This document shows, piece after piece, positions 1 to 7,585 of a stretch of DNA of 36,416 nucleotides; position 1 is the first letter of the stretch; each line of letters opens with the position of its first letter. The stretch comes from Saccharopolyspora shandongensis (GTDB lineage: Bacteria > Actinomycetota > Actinomycetes > Mycobacteriales > Pseudonocardiaceae). The notes under the pieces were generated by a model. That model had not been told where the DNA came from, did no database searches, and saw only the letters and a list, made by a program, of their open reading frames with translations. The DNA is taken from the NCBI RefSeq assembly GCF_900106995.1, contig NZ_FNOK01000077.1, positions 1 through 36,416 on the forward strand, read 5' to 3'. The translations under genes were made by a program, and so were the position numbers.

Positions 1-1
1 C

Positions 2-1003
2 ATCAAGGACCTGGACGGCATCCTCAACGACTACCCGTACGCCGACCCGCGCTGGACCCTGGAATACCTGGCCGGCTCGTTGCCCAGCCACCCGACTCGC
101 GGCGTGCGGGCCGGATACGTCGTGACGATGTACGCCAGCTGCTGGTACGCGGTCTCCGGCCGGATCCGGACCTCGTCCGTGCTCGACTCGATGATCGAGG
201 GCCTGGAAGGGGTGCTGCCCCAACTCGGGGACGGCACCTGCGCCCACGCGCCGGACGAACACCCCGAAACGGGCTTCGACGCCGCAGGCACAGCCGCGGA
301 CGGTATCCGGCTGCGCAGTCCGGGAGGCAGGGCCTGCCACGCGGCATGGCACGACGAGGACCGGCTCCCGGTGCGGAACTGGCTGTGCCCCGCCTTCCTC
401 CGCGGCCTCGCCGAGACCGCGTTGGGCGAGTTGCGGCAGGGGCGGGAGACGCTGTTCGGCAGCCGGGACACCGCGCGCCTCGACGCGGAATTCCTGCGCC
501 CCGACGGAAGAATCGACATCGGCTCGTTGACCGCGTTGATCGAGGACAACCAGTTCGACGAGCATCGCGACGTGCAAGAGGCAGGCCTGTGGGCAGCCCG
601 CCGGTACGCGGCACTGGCAGCGGACGCCGATCCGGTCGAGCGAACCGTTCCACTGCTGATCGCCACCTGGTGCGTCGAGATCGTGGAAATGCCCTACGGC
701 GTAGCGAAAGACATCCGGGACATCCTATCCACAGTGGACGCCGACCCGACGGAAGATCAGTGCGCCCACGGCGATGCGCACCCCACGGAGAACCGGGACC
801 TGCAGCAACACCTCAACCACCTCTACGCGCCGGCAGAATTCGCGGAGCCCGCCGACGTCAGCGCACCTGACGCCTGGCTGTGCCCCCGCCACCTGGCGAT
901 AGCGGCACGGCACGCGATCGAGGAGATCAACGAGAAGTTCGAAGACGAGGACGAATACGCGGCCGAGGACGAAGACGATCCCGAGACGACGTCCGCCGAC
1001 TGA
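2..1003 (+). CDS. Unknown protein with two CxH...LCP repeats, 5' partial
   Basis: The frame is open from the first bases of the window, so the gene starts upstream; 333 residues are visible. I do not recognise the family. The same layout occurs twice: a CAH-x(2-4)-HP element followed later by a WLCP element and an Ala-rich helix (DNA about 239-440 and 760-930). The spaced Cys and His residues could bind zinc, but that is inference. The last 30 residues are very acidic (Glu/Asp). No signal peptide can be judged because the N-terminus is missing. The TTG near 80 is not a convincing start because codons upstream of it read on in frame. Confidence is high that it is coding and low on function. 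Confidence 0.75.
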   Translation: MKDLDGILNDYPYADPRWTLEYLAGSLPSHPTRGVRAGYVVTMYASCWYAVSGRIRTSSVLDSMIEGLEGVLPQLGDGTCAHAPDEHPETGFDAAGTAADGIRLRSPGGRACHAAWHDEDRLPVRNWLCPAFLRGLAETALGELRQGRETLFGSRDTARLDAEFLRPDGRIDIGSLTALIEDNQFDEHRDVQEAGLWAARRYAALAADADPVERTVPLLIATWCVEIVEMPYGVAKDIRDILSTVDADPTEDQCAHGDAHPTENRDLQQHLNHLYAPAEFAEPADVSAPDAWLCPRHLAIAARHAIEEINEKFEDEDEYAAEDEDDPETTSAD

Positions 1004-1120
1004 GTCGCATGCTCAGCGGGAGTTGCGGGAAGGACGCCAGCGAGCGGGCGAAGGTCGACGACGGCGGCACCATCACCAACCCGACGGTGGTCAGCGAGAT
1101 CACCAAGGGGCAACTGCGGC

Positions 1121-1135
1121 GGGGGCGTCGCCCCC
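1121..1135. terminator. GC palindrome after the first gene, possible terminator
   Basis: A 15-base perfect palindrome (GGGGGCG, one base, CGCCCCC) lies about 120 bases after the stop of the first gene and before the LysR gene. There is no T-run, so the terminator role is weak. The rest of 1004-1277 shows nothing else I can support. Confidence 0.3.
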
Positions 1136-1277
1136 TAGATCCCGCGTTCGATCGGCCCTTACGTGCCGGGCCACGGTGCCGGCGGCTGGCGCAGCAGCCG
1201 GCCGCCGCACCGGTCCGCGGGACGGCTCGGCCACACCGGACATGGCAGCGAAATTCGGCACGAGGCAGAATGTCGCG

Positions 1278-2198
1278 GTGAGCGAGCCTTCTTTCACTCT
1301 CGTGCAGCTGCGGTACTTCGAGGCGGCGGCCAGGCACCTGAGCATGACCGCGGCCTCGCGCGAGCTGACGGTGTCGCAGTCGGCCGTCTCCACCGCCATC
1401 GCCCAGCTCGAACGCGAGCTGGGCGTGCAACTCCTGCTGCGCCACCACGCCCGCGGGCTGAGCCTGACCACCGCGGGCCAGGCGTTCCACCAGCGCGTCC
1501 TGGACTTCCTCGCGCACGGCGCCGAACTCGTCGAAGCGGCGCGCCAGGCGGGCACCGACCTCGTGGGCCCGTTGACGGTCGGCTGCTTCTCCACCCTTGC
1601 GCCGTTCCGGCTGCCGGGCCTGCTGGCCGAGTTCGAGCGACGGCACCCGCAGGTGCACGTCTCCGTCCTGGAGGGTGAGCACTCCGCGCTCAAGGCCGCG
1701 CTGCGCGCCGGGGAATGCGAGGTGTCGCTGCTCTACGGCTACGACCTCGACGACGACATCGACCGCGTGGTCGTGGACACCGCACCCCCGTACGTGCTCG
1801 TCGGCTCGGACCACCCGCTGGCCAAGAGCAAGAAGGGCACGGTGTCGCTGGCCCAGCTGGCCGGCGAACCGATGGTGTTGCTCGATCTGCCCAACAGCCG
1901 CGAGTACCTGCAGTCGGTGCTGCGCGACGCCGGCGTCGAGCCCGTGATCCGCCACCGCACCACCGGGTACGAGACGGTGCGCGCGCTCGTCGCGCACGGC
2001 CACGGGTTCGCGCTGCTCAACCAGCGCCCGCCGGCGGAGATGACCTACGCCGGGGCGAATGCTGTGCCGCTGAAACTGATCGACAAGGTCGAACCGCTCG
2101 AGATCGTGGTGGCCTGGATGCGGGGAGCGCGCCTCACGCGGCGGTCGCAGGAGTTCGTGAAGCTGTGCCGGAGCCTCTACGCGCACCCGCCCCACTGA
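1278..2198 (+). CDS. LysR-family transcriptional regulator
   Basis: This is a 306-residue protein of typical LysR length. Residues about 4-62 form the winged HTH (LVQLRYFEAAARHLSMTAA..., then SQSAVSTAIAQLE), followed by a periplasmic-binding-like effector domain with the usual PLTVGCFSTLAPFRLP entry strand. I chose the GTG at 1278 because GAGG lies 12 bases upstream and the protein then begins right at the HTH. An ATG at 1242 is in frame but has no ribosome binding site. It is convergent with the flavin monooxygenase and shares a hairpin with it. It may control the monooxygenase and the Rid/M20/AspA operon, although it does not sit at their shared promoter; that link is inference. Confidence 0.9.
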   Translation: MSEPSFTLVQLRYFEAAARHLSMTAASRELTVSQSAVSTAIAQLERELGVQLLLRHHARGLSLTTAGQAFHQRVLDFLAHGAELVEAARQAGTDLVGPLTVGCFSTLAPFRLPGLLAEFERRHPQVHVSVLEGEHSALKAALRAGECEVSLLYGYDLDDDIDRVVVDTAPPYVLVGSDHPLAKSKKGTVSLAQLAGEPMVLLDLPNSREYLQSVLRDAGVEPVIRHRTTGYETVRALVAHGHGFALLNQRPPAEMTYAGANAVPLKLIDKVEPLEIVVAWMRGARLTRRSQEFVKLCRSLYAHPPH

Positions 2199-2250
2199 CG
2201 CTCAACGGCTGGGAAGGCGTCCGAAGACCCTTCCCAGCCGTTGAGCGTCA
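2196..2250. terminator. 22-bp perfect hairpin between convergent genes
   Basis: Arms 2196-2217 and 2229-2250 are perfectly complementary. Inside them a bulged C, three more pairs (GTC/GAC) and a CGAA loop complete the structure. The left arm begins with the TGA stop of the LysR gene, and the right arm ends 17 bases from the stop of the monooxygenase. This is a bidirectional terminator by position. There is no T-run. Confidence 0.75.
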
Positions 2251-2266
2251 ATCGGACAGGACCAGT

Positions 2267-3508
2267 TCAGTGCCGCAGGTAGCTGCGCTGGGTGGCGATG
2301 TGGTCGGCCACGAACTTCGCGTCGTGCCACACGCCCCAGATGAAGCTCGAGCCGCGCCGTGCCAGCCAGGGCAGTCCCAGGAAGTAGACGCCGGGCTCGG
2401 TGGACACGCCGCGCCGGTGCTGCGGCCTGCCATTCTCGTCGAGCGCGTCGACCTGCAGCCAGCTGTAGTCGACGGCGAAGCCGGTCGCCCACACGATCGA
2501 ATTGATCTCGGCGGCAGCGAGGTCGAGTTCGAGGACGGGGTCGGTCACACCGGCCGGGTCGGGTCCTAGCGTGCGCGCACCCGGTTCCTCGGGGAGATCC
2601 AAGCCGTTGCGCGCGACGTAGGCGTCGGCTTCGTCGAGCAGCGACAGGTAGTTCGCGTCGCCGTTGGCGATGTTGGTCCCGAGATCCGGCGCGAAGCGGA
2701 TGGTGCCGTTGTCGAACGAGGCGGTCAAGCCGACGAGGTTGATGCCGAGAGCGGCGAGGGCGCGGAAGTCCACGGTGTGACCGCCGCGTGCTCCGCTGAC
2801 CGCAATGGTGACGTGTTCCGCTCCCCGCGGCGGAGTCTCGGCGTCCCACTTGCCGAGGACTCCGAGCCACCAGCAGAAGTCGCGACCGCGATACCGGCGG
2901 GGAGGCCGGTCGTGGGCACCGACGGAGAGGTAGACGCGCCGCCCCGACCGGTGCAGCTCTTCGGCGATCTGCACTCCCGACGAGCCAGCCCCGACGACGA
3001 GCACGGCACCCGCGGGCAACTGCTCCGGGTTGCGGTAGGAACTGGAGTGGATCTGCAGGGGCCCGGCATCGCCCGGAACGATCGGCGGTACCACCGGCCG
3101 CTGGAACGGCCCGGTCGCGGCGACGACGAAACGCGCGTCGATGGTTCCGTCCGAAGTCTCCACGCGGAAGCCTGGCCGTCCGGCGTTCCTCCGGACGGAC
3201 GTCACCTCGACACCGGTGCGGATCGGCGCGGCGATCTTCTCCGCGTACGCCTCGAAGTAGTCCGCGATCTGCTCCTTCGAAGCGAAGGCATCCGGGGCGA
3301 GGTCGCCGAACTCCAGCCCCGGAAAACGGTCGTGCCAGGCGGGCCCGTTCGCGACCAGCGAGTCCCAGCGCTCCGAACGCCAGCGCTCGGCGATCCGGTG
3401 CCGTTCCAGGACGAGATGCGGCACGCCGCAGTCGCTCAGATGCTCACTCATCGCCAGACCGGCTTGACCCCCGCCTACGACGAGGACCTCGACCTCTTGG
3501 CTCGACAT
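2267..3508 (-). CDS. FAD/NADPH-dependent flavin monooxygenase (FMO/CzcO-like)
   Basis: This is a 413-residue single-component class B type flavoprotein. The N-terminal FAD site GGGQAG is at residues 12-17. A second Rossmann motif, GAGSSG, at 173-178 fits NADPH binding. The HSSSYRNP segment (about 154-161) matches the FMO/Baeyer-Villiger fingerprint region. Such enzymes oxygenate soft nucleophiles (N, S) or ketones. ATG 3508 is preferred because GGAGG sits about 6 bases before it; an upstream in-frame start at 3538 would only add a non-conserved leader. It is divergent from the Rid/DUF1028/M20/AspA operon over a gap with paired operators, so it probably serves the same pathway as the oxygenation step. 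Substrate unknown. Confidence 0.88.
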   Translation of the reverse strand: MSSQEVEVLVVGGGQAGLAMSEHLSDCGVPHLVLERHRIAERWRSERWDSLVANGPAWHDRFPGLEFGDLAPDAFASKEQIADYFEAYAEKIAAPIRTGVEVTSVRRNAGRPGFRVETSDGTIDARFVVAATGPFQRPVVPPIVPGDAGPLQIHSSSYRNPEQLPAGAVLVVGAGSSGVQIAEELHRSGRRVYLSVGAHDRPPRRYRGRDFCWWLGVLGKWDAETPPRGAEHVTIAVSGARGGHTVDFRALAALGINLVGLTASFDNGTIRFAPDLGTNIANGDANYLSLLDEADAYVARNGLDLPEEPGARTLGPDPAGVTDPVLELDLAAAEINSIVWATGFAVDYSWLQVDALDENGRPQHRRGVSTEPGVYFLGLPWLARRGSSFIWGVWHDAKFVADHIATQRSYLRH

Positions 3509-3580
3509 GCCAGACCTCCACTTCGGAACAGCGGGCAAACCCGTGTACGCCTCACCGAATACTCGTTGGCGACATTGCCC

Positions 3581-3677
3581 CTGTCCAACAGATGTTGTTG
3601 GCCTACTAGTTCTGATTTATCTATCCAAGGGGCATCTGAATTTTCGATCCATTACAGCTAAAACATCTGTTGGACAG
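3581..3677. promoter_or_regulatory. Divergent promoter region with 16-bp inverted operators
   Basis: CTGTCCAACAGATGTT (3581-3596) recurs exactly, inverted, at 3662-3677. The left copy is part of a 17-base palindrome, CCAACA-N5-TGTTGG (3585-3601). The 65 bases between the copies are clearly AT-richer than the surroundings and should hold the promoters for the monooxygenase (-) and the Rid operon (+). This looks like a two-site operator for one dimeric regulator. Confidence 0.6.
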
Positions 3678-3746
3678 AAGATGAGCTCGGCGTCACTCTG
3701 GTCCGGTAACAGCTTCGCCCGCGGTCAGGAAAGAGGACGACGACCG

Positions 3747-4169
3747 ATGACCGTCCACAAGCGGATCCGCCCGTTCAACACGAGCGACACCTATCCGGAG
3801 CAGAACCTCGACAACGACCTGTGCCAGGCGGTCGTCGCCAACGGCACCGTCTACGTACGCGGGCAGATCGGGCAGAACCTCGACACCAGCGAATCCGTCG
3901 GGATCGGGGACGCCGAGGCGCAGGCCGAGCAGGCGATGGCCAACATCAAGATGCTCCTGGAGGAAGCCGGGAGCCGGATGGAACACCTGGTCAAGCTGAC
4001 CATCTATCTGATCGACCCGCGTTATCGCGAAGCCGTGTACCGCACCGTCGGGCGCTGGACCCGCGGCGTGCACCCGATCTCCACGGGGCTGGTGGTGTCC
4101 GCGCTGGCCCGCCCGGAATGGCTGTGCGAAATCGACGCGATCGCGGTGATCCCGGAGGAGGAACGGTGA
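3747..4169 (+). CDS. Rid-family (YjgF/YER057c/UK114) protein
   Basis: This 140-residue protein has a full-length Rid fold, with the typical AQAEQAMANIKMLLEEAGS helix and the closing EIDAIAVIP strand. Classical RidA hydrolyses reactive enamines and imines to ketoacids using an Arg in an ARSCV motif. Ungapped alignment of the C-terminus places Thr113 at that position (STGLVV here), so this is one of the Rid subgroups without the catalytic Arg, and its activity may differ. ATG 3747 has AGAGGA 9 bases upstream. Its stop overlaps the GTG of the next gene (GTGA), so the two are translationally coupled. It is probably the first gene of the operon that runs through aspA. Confidence 0.9.
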   Translation: MTVHKRIRPFNTSDTYPEQNLDNDLCQAVVANGTVYVRGQIGQNLDTSESVGIGDAEAQAEQAMANIKMLLEEAGSRMEHLVKLTIYLIDPRYREAVYRTVGRWTRGVHPISTGLVVSALARPEWLCEIDAIAVIPEEER

Positions 4170-4831
4170 CCTTTTCGCTCGTAGCCCGCGACGGCGAACG
4201 CTTCGGCATCGCGGCCAGCTCGTCCAGCCCCGCCGTCGTGGCCCGCGTCGCGCACCTGCGCCCGGGCATCGGGGCAGCCGCCTCGCAGAACGTCACCGAT
4301 CCGCGGCTGGGCACCAAGTTGCTGGACCGCCTCGCCGAGCACGGCGACGCGGCGAAGGCACTGTCCGAAGTAGCCGGTGCGGCGGAGAACATCGCATACC
4401 GGCAGCTGACCGTGCTCGGCCGGACCGGTCCCGGCTTCGCCTACACCGGCGAGAACACGCTCGGCACGCACGCGACGGCCACCGCCGACGGCGCGGTCGC
4501 GGCGGGGAACATGCTGTCCGGCGAGCACATTCCCGAGGTGATGCTCGACGCGTTCTCCTCCGCGACCGGTGAACTGGAGCAGCGCCTGGTCGCCGCGTTG
4601 AAGGCCGCCGTCGCGGCGGGTGGCGAAGAGGGGCCGGTGCATTCGGCAGGCTTGATCGTGGTGGCCGACGTGGACTGGCGGGTCACGGACCTGCGCGTGG
4701 ACTGGGACGACGACCCGATCGACCGGCTGGCCGAGGTGCTCGACGTCTGGCTCCCCCAGCGCGACGACTACGTTCGGCGTGGACTCAACCCGGCCGAGGC
4801 CCCGTCCTACGGCGTTCCCGGGGATCTGTGA
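4166..4831 (+). CDS. DUF1028 family protein (Ntn-hydrolase-like fold)
   Basis: A 221-residue protein that starts with the DUF1028 hallmark TFSLVARDGERFGIAASSSS, followed by the ARVAHLRPGIGAAASQN and DPRLGTKLLD segments. From general knowledge the family has an Ntn-hydrolase-like core, is often found beside Rid and M20 genes and has no firm biochemical role. The GTG start at 4166 overlaps the Rid stop by 4 bases. The TGA at 4829-4831 shares its last base with the ATG of the M20 gene. No signal peptide is present. The context suggests amide-bond or imine chemistry in the cytoplasm; this is inference. Confidence 0.88.
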   Translation: MTFSLVARDGERFGIAASSSSPAVVARVAHLRPGIGAAASQNVTDPRLGTKLLDRLAEHGDAAKALSEVAGAAENIAYRQLTVLGRTGPGFAYTGENTLGTHATATADGAVAAGNMLSGEHIPEVMLDAFSSATGELEQRLVAALKAAVAAGGEEGPVHSAGLIVVADVDWRVTDLRVDWDDDPIDRLAEVLDVWLPQRDDYVRRGLNPAEAPSYGVPGDL

Positions 4832-5970
4832 TGACTCTGAAAGACGCCGCACGCGAGCGGATCGACCGGCACGCCGACGAGCTGATCAAGCTGTCCGAGC
4901 GGTTGCACGCCGATCCCGAGACGGCGTGGGAAGAGCACCGGGCCGCCGCATCGGTGCCCGAGTTGCTCGACCGCGCCGGATTCGAGGTGACGCCGAAATA
5001 CCTCGGGCTGGAGACGGCTTTCCTGGCGCGGTTCGGCAGCGGCCCCACCCGGATCGCGGTGTGCGCCGAGTACGATGCCCTCCCCGGGCTGGGGCACGCC
5101 TGCGGGCACAACCTCATCGCGGCGAGCTCCATCGGTGCCGCACTGGGGCTGGCCGCCGTGGCAGATGAGGCCGGAGTGACCGTCGAGGTGTACGGCACGC
5201 CCGCCGAAGAAGGCGGCGGCGGCAAGATCGAGATGCTCGACCGCGGCGCGTTCACCGGAGTGGACCTCGCGATGATGGTGCATCCGGCGCCGGTGGACGT
5301 CGCCGAGGCACGGCCGTTCGCGGTGAGCCACTCGAAGATCTCGTACAAAGGCAAGTCCGCGCACGCCGCCGCTTACCCGGAGGCGGGGATCAATGCGGCC
5401 GACGGGTTCACCGTCGCGCAGGTGGCGATCGGCTTGCTGCGCCAGCAACTCCCGTCGTCGGCCCGCGTGCACGGTGTGGTCACGCACGCGGGCGACGCGC
5501 CGAACGCGATCCCGGAGAACGCCAGCGGCCGCTGGTACGTCCGGGCCGAGACGCTGGCGGAACTGGCCGAGCTCGAACCCCGCGTGATGCGGGCGTTCGA
5601 GGCGGGCGCGCTGGCGACCGGCTGCGAGCTGACGGTGGAGCCGGAGAGCAAGCCCTACGCGGAATTCCGCGCGGACGAGGCGGCGCTGGCCGCCTACTGG
5701 ACCAACGCCGTGGAGCTCGGCCGCGAGTTCGCCCCGCCCGGCACCGCGGCGCGGATGAACCGCGCCTCGACCGACATGGGCAACGTGTCCCAGGTCGTGC
5801 CCGCGATCCACCCGTACATCGGGATCGGCTCGCTGCCCGCGACCAACCACCAGCGCGAGTTCGCCGCGTTCTGCGTGGGCGGCACGGCCCAGCGCGCGCT
5901 GCTCGACGGTGCGGTGGCGCTCGCCTGGACCGGCGTGGACCGCGCAGCCACCTCAACGCTCACGCCCTGA
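4831..5970 (+). CDS. M20-family amidohydrolase (AbgA/AbgB or aminoacylase type)
   Basis: A 379-residue, full-length M20 metal-dependent amidohydrolase. The metal-site segment is GLGHACGHN (C91, H93), the acid pair is E126/E127 in GTPAEEGGGG, and H151 lies in MVHPAP. The lid domain follows (about 170-280), with SHSKISYKGKSAHAA at its start. Members cleave N-acyl amino acids, p-aminobenzoyl-glutamate or auxin-amino acid conjugates. ATG 4831 is used; a GTG at 4828 directly before it is possible. It is coupled to the DUF1028 gene and sits 23 bases before aspA, so hydrolysis that releases aspartate is an attractive but unproven idea. Confidence 0.9.
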   Translation: MTLKDAARERIDRHADELIKLSERLHADPETAWEEHRAAASVPELLDRAGFEVTPKYLGLETAFLARFGSGPTRIAVCAEYDALPGLGHACGHNLIAASSIGAALGLAAVADEAGVTVEVYGTPAEEGGGGKIEMLDRGAFTGVDLAMMVHPAPVDVAEARPFAVSHSKISYKGKSAHAAAYPEAGINAADGFTVAQVAIGLLRQQLPSSARVHGVVTHAGDAPNAIPENASGRWYVRAETLAELAELEPRVMRAFEAGALATGCELTVEPESKPYAEFRADEAALAAYWTNAVELGREFAPPGTAARMNRASTDMGNVSQVVPAIHPYIGIGSLPATNHQREFAAFCVGGTAQRALLDGAVALAWTGVDRAATSTLTP

Positions 5971-5993
5971 GTCCCGATTCCTGGAGGACAACG

Positions 5994-7400
5994 ATGTCCC
6001 AGCCACCCCGGATCGAACACGACATGATCGGCGAGATCAGCGTGCCCGCCGACGCCTACTACGGCGCCCACACCGCACGCGCCCTCGTCAACTTCCCGAT
6101 CACGCGGGAAACCCTGGCCGACCGGCCGCACCTGATCGTCGCGCTCGCCGCGGTGAAACAGGCGGCGGCCGCGGCCAACGCCGAGGTCGGCGCGCTCGAC
6201 CGGACCAGGGCCGAGGCCATCGCTGCCGCCTGCGCCGAAATCCGCGCCGGCGCGCTGCGCGAGCAGTTCGTCGTCGACCTCATCCAGGGCGGCGCCGGCA
6301 CGTCGACGAATATGAACGCCAACGAGGTGATCGCCAACCGAGCTCTCGAACTGCTCGGTCACCGCCGTGGCGAGTACTCCTTCCTGCACCCGCTCGACCA
6401 CGTCAACCTCGGCCAGAGCACCAATGACGTCTACCCCACGGCGGTCAAGCTCGCCCTCGACCGGCACCTCGCCGAGCTGCTCGCCGTGCTCGGGGGTCTG
6501 CGGGAAGCCTTTTCCGCCAAGGCTTCCGAGTTCGCCGACGTGCTCAAGATGGGACGCACGCAACTGCAGGAAGCCGTGCCGATGACGCTGGGCCAGGAGT
6601 TCGGCGCCTTCGCCGCCACGCTGGCCGAGGACGAGCAGCGCCTCGCCGAAGCACGTCTGCTGTTGCACGAGCTGAACCTCGGCGGCACGGCGATCGGTAC
6701 CGGCCTCAACGCGCGCCCTGGCTACCGCGAGCTCACCGTCGGGCAGCTGCGCTCGCTCACCGGAATCCACACGCTGGTGTCCTCGCCGGACCTCATCGAG
6801 GCCACCCAGGACGTGGGTGTGTTCGTGCAGCTTTCCGGTGTGCTCAAACGGGTCGCGGTCAAGCTGTCGAAGATCTGCAACGACCTGCGGCTGCTGTCGT
6901 CTGGCCCGCAGGCCGGGTTCGGCGAGATCATCCTGCCGGCCCGGCAGGCGGGTTCGTCGATCATGCCGGGCAAGGTCAACCCGGTGATCCCCGAGGCGGT
7001 CAACCAGATCGCGTTCGAGATCATCGGCAACGACGTCACCGTCACCCTTGCCGCCGAAGGCGGGCAGCTCCAGCTCAACGCCTTCGAACCGATCATCGCC
7101 CGCGCGCTGACGGGCGGGCTCGACCATCTCACCGCCGGTATCCGGGTGCTCACCGAGCTTTGCGTGCATGGGATCACGGCCAACCGCGAGCACCTCGCGG
7201 CGACGGTGACCGCCTCCAACGGGCTGGTGACCGCGCTCGGCCCGGCGCTGGGGTACGAGACCGCGTGCACCATCGCACTGGAAGCGCACCACAGCGGCCG
7301 TCCCGCGCTGGACCTGGTGCGCGAGCGGCGGCTGCTCACGGAGGAACAGCTGCGCGCGCTGACGACTCCCGAGGCACTGACCGGCAGACGGATCGCCTGA
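5994..7400 (+). CDS. aspA: Aspartate ammonia-lyase
   Basis: This 468-residue protein has the length and motifs of aspartase/fumarase-superfamily enzymes. They include the start RIEHDMIGEISVPADAYYG, GGAGTSTNMNANEV, GQSTNDVYPTA and the signature GSSIMPGKVNPV near residue 320, whose flexible loop carries the catalytic Ser. It converts L-aspartate to fumarate and ammonia in the cytoplasm. GGAGG lies just before ATG 5994. It is the last gene of the Rid operon and probably consumes aspartate released by the M20 enzyme. A related C-N lyase acting on an N-substituted aspartate cannot be excluded from sequence. Confidence 0.93.
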   Translation: MSQPPRIEHDMIGEISVPADAYYGAHTARALVNFPITRETLADRPHLIVALAAVKQAAAAANAEVGALDRTRAEAIAAACAEIRAGALREQFVVDLIQGGAGTSTNMNANEVIANRALELLGHRRGEYSFLHPLDHVNLGQSTNDVYPTAVKLALDRHLAELLAVLGGLREAFSAKASEFADVLKMGRTQLQEAVPMTLGQEFGAFAATLAEDEQRLAEARLLLHELNLGGTAIGTGLNARPGYRELTVGQLRSLTGIHTLVSSPDLIEATQDVGVFVQLSGVLKRVAVKLSKICNDLRLLSSGPQAGFGEIILPARQAGSSIMPGKVNPVIPEAVNQIAFEIIGNDVTVTLAAEGGQLQLNAFEPIIARALTGGLDHLTAGIRVLTELCVHGITANREHLAATVTASNGLVTALGPALGYETACTIALEAHHSGRPALDLVRERRLLTEEQLRALTTPEALTGRRIA

Positions 7401-7405
7401 CTGTC

Positions 7406-7431
7406 CACAAAAGACAACCAGTCGTCTTGTG
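7406..7431. terminator. Imperfect hairpin after aspA
   Basis: CAC-AA-AAGAC (7406-7415) pairs with GTCTTGTG (7424-7431), leaving an AA bulge and an 8-base loop, 6 bases after the aspA stop. It could be a weak terminator or an operator for the transporter gene. The rest of 7432-7585 is unusually pyrimidine-rich on the + strand, with several T-runs, and probably carries the transporter promoter. Confidence 0.4.
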
Positions 7432-7585
7432 AATTCCCTGTTCCAGCACTGTTATCCCCCCATGTCGTCCCAGCCCAGCAGCTCTGCATCCGCTTTTTCG
7501 ATGCTTTGCTTCTTTTGTTTCTCCTTGTTCGATGCCGCTGCCCGCTTCTAGCGTCGTCGGCGAGAACCAGTCCCGAGGAGGCACC

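Noticed and set aside
1023..1277. N-terminal extension of the first LysR protein
   Set aside because: The added 85 residues are Arg/Gly-rich without similarity to LysR proteins; the HTH starts at once after GTG 1278.
7532..7585. Upstream ATG start for the MHS transporter
   Set aside because: No ribosome binding site there, while TTG 7586 has GAGGAGG at good spacing.
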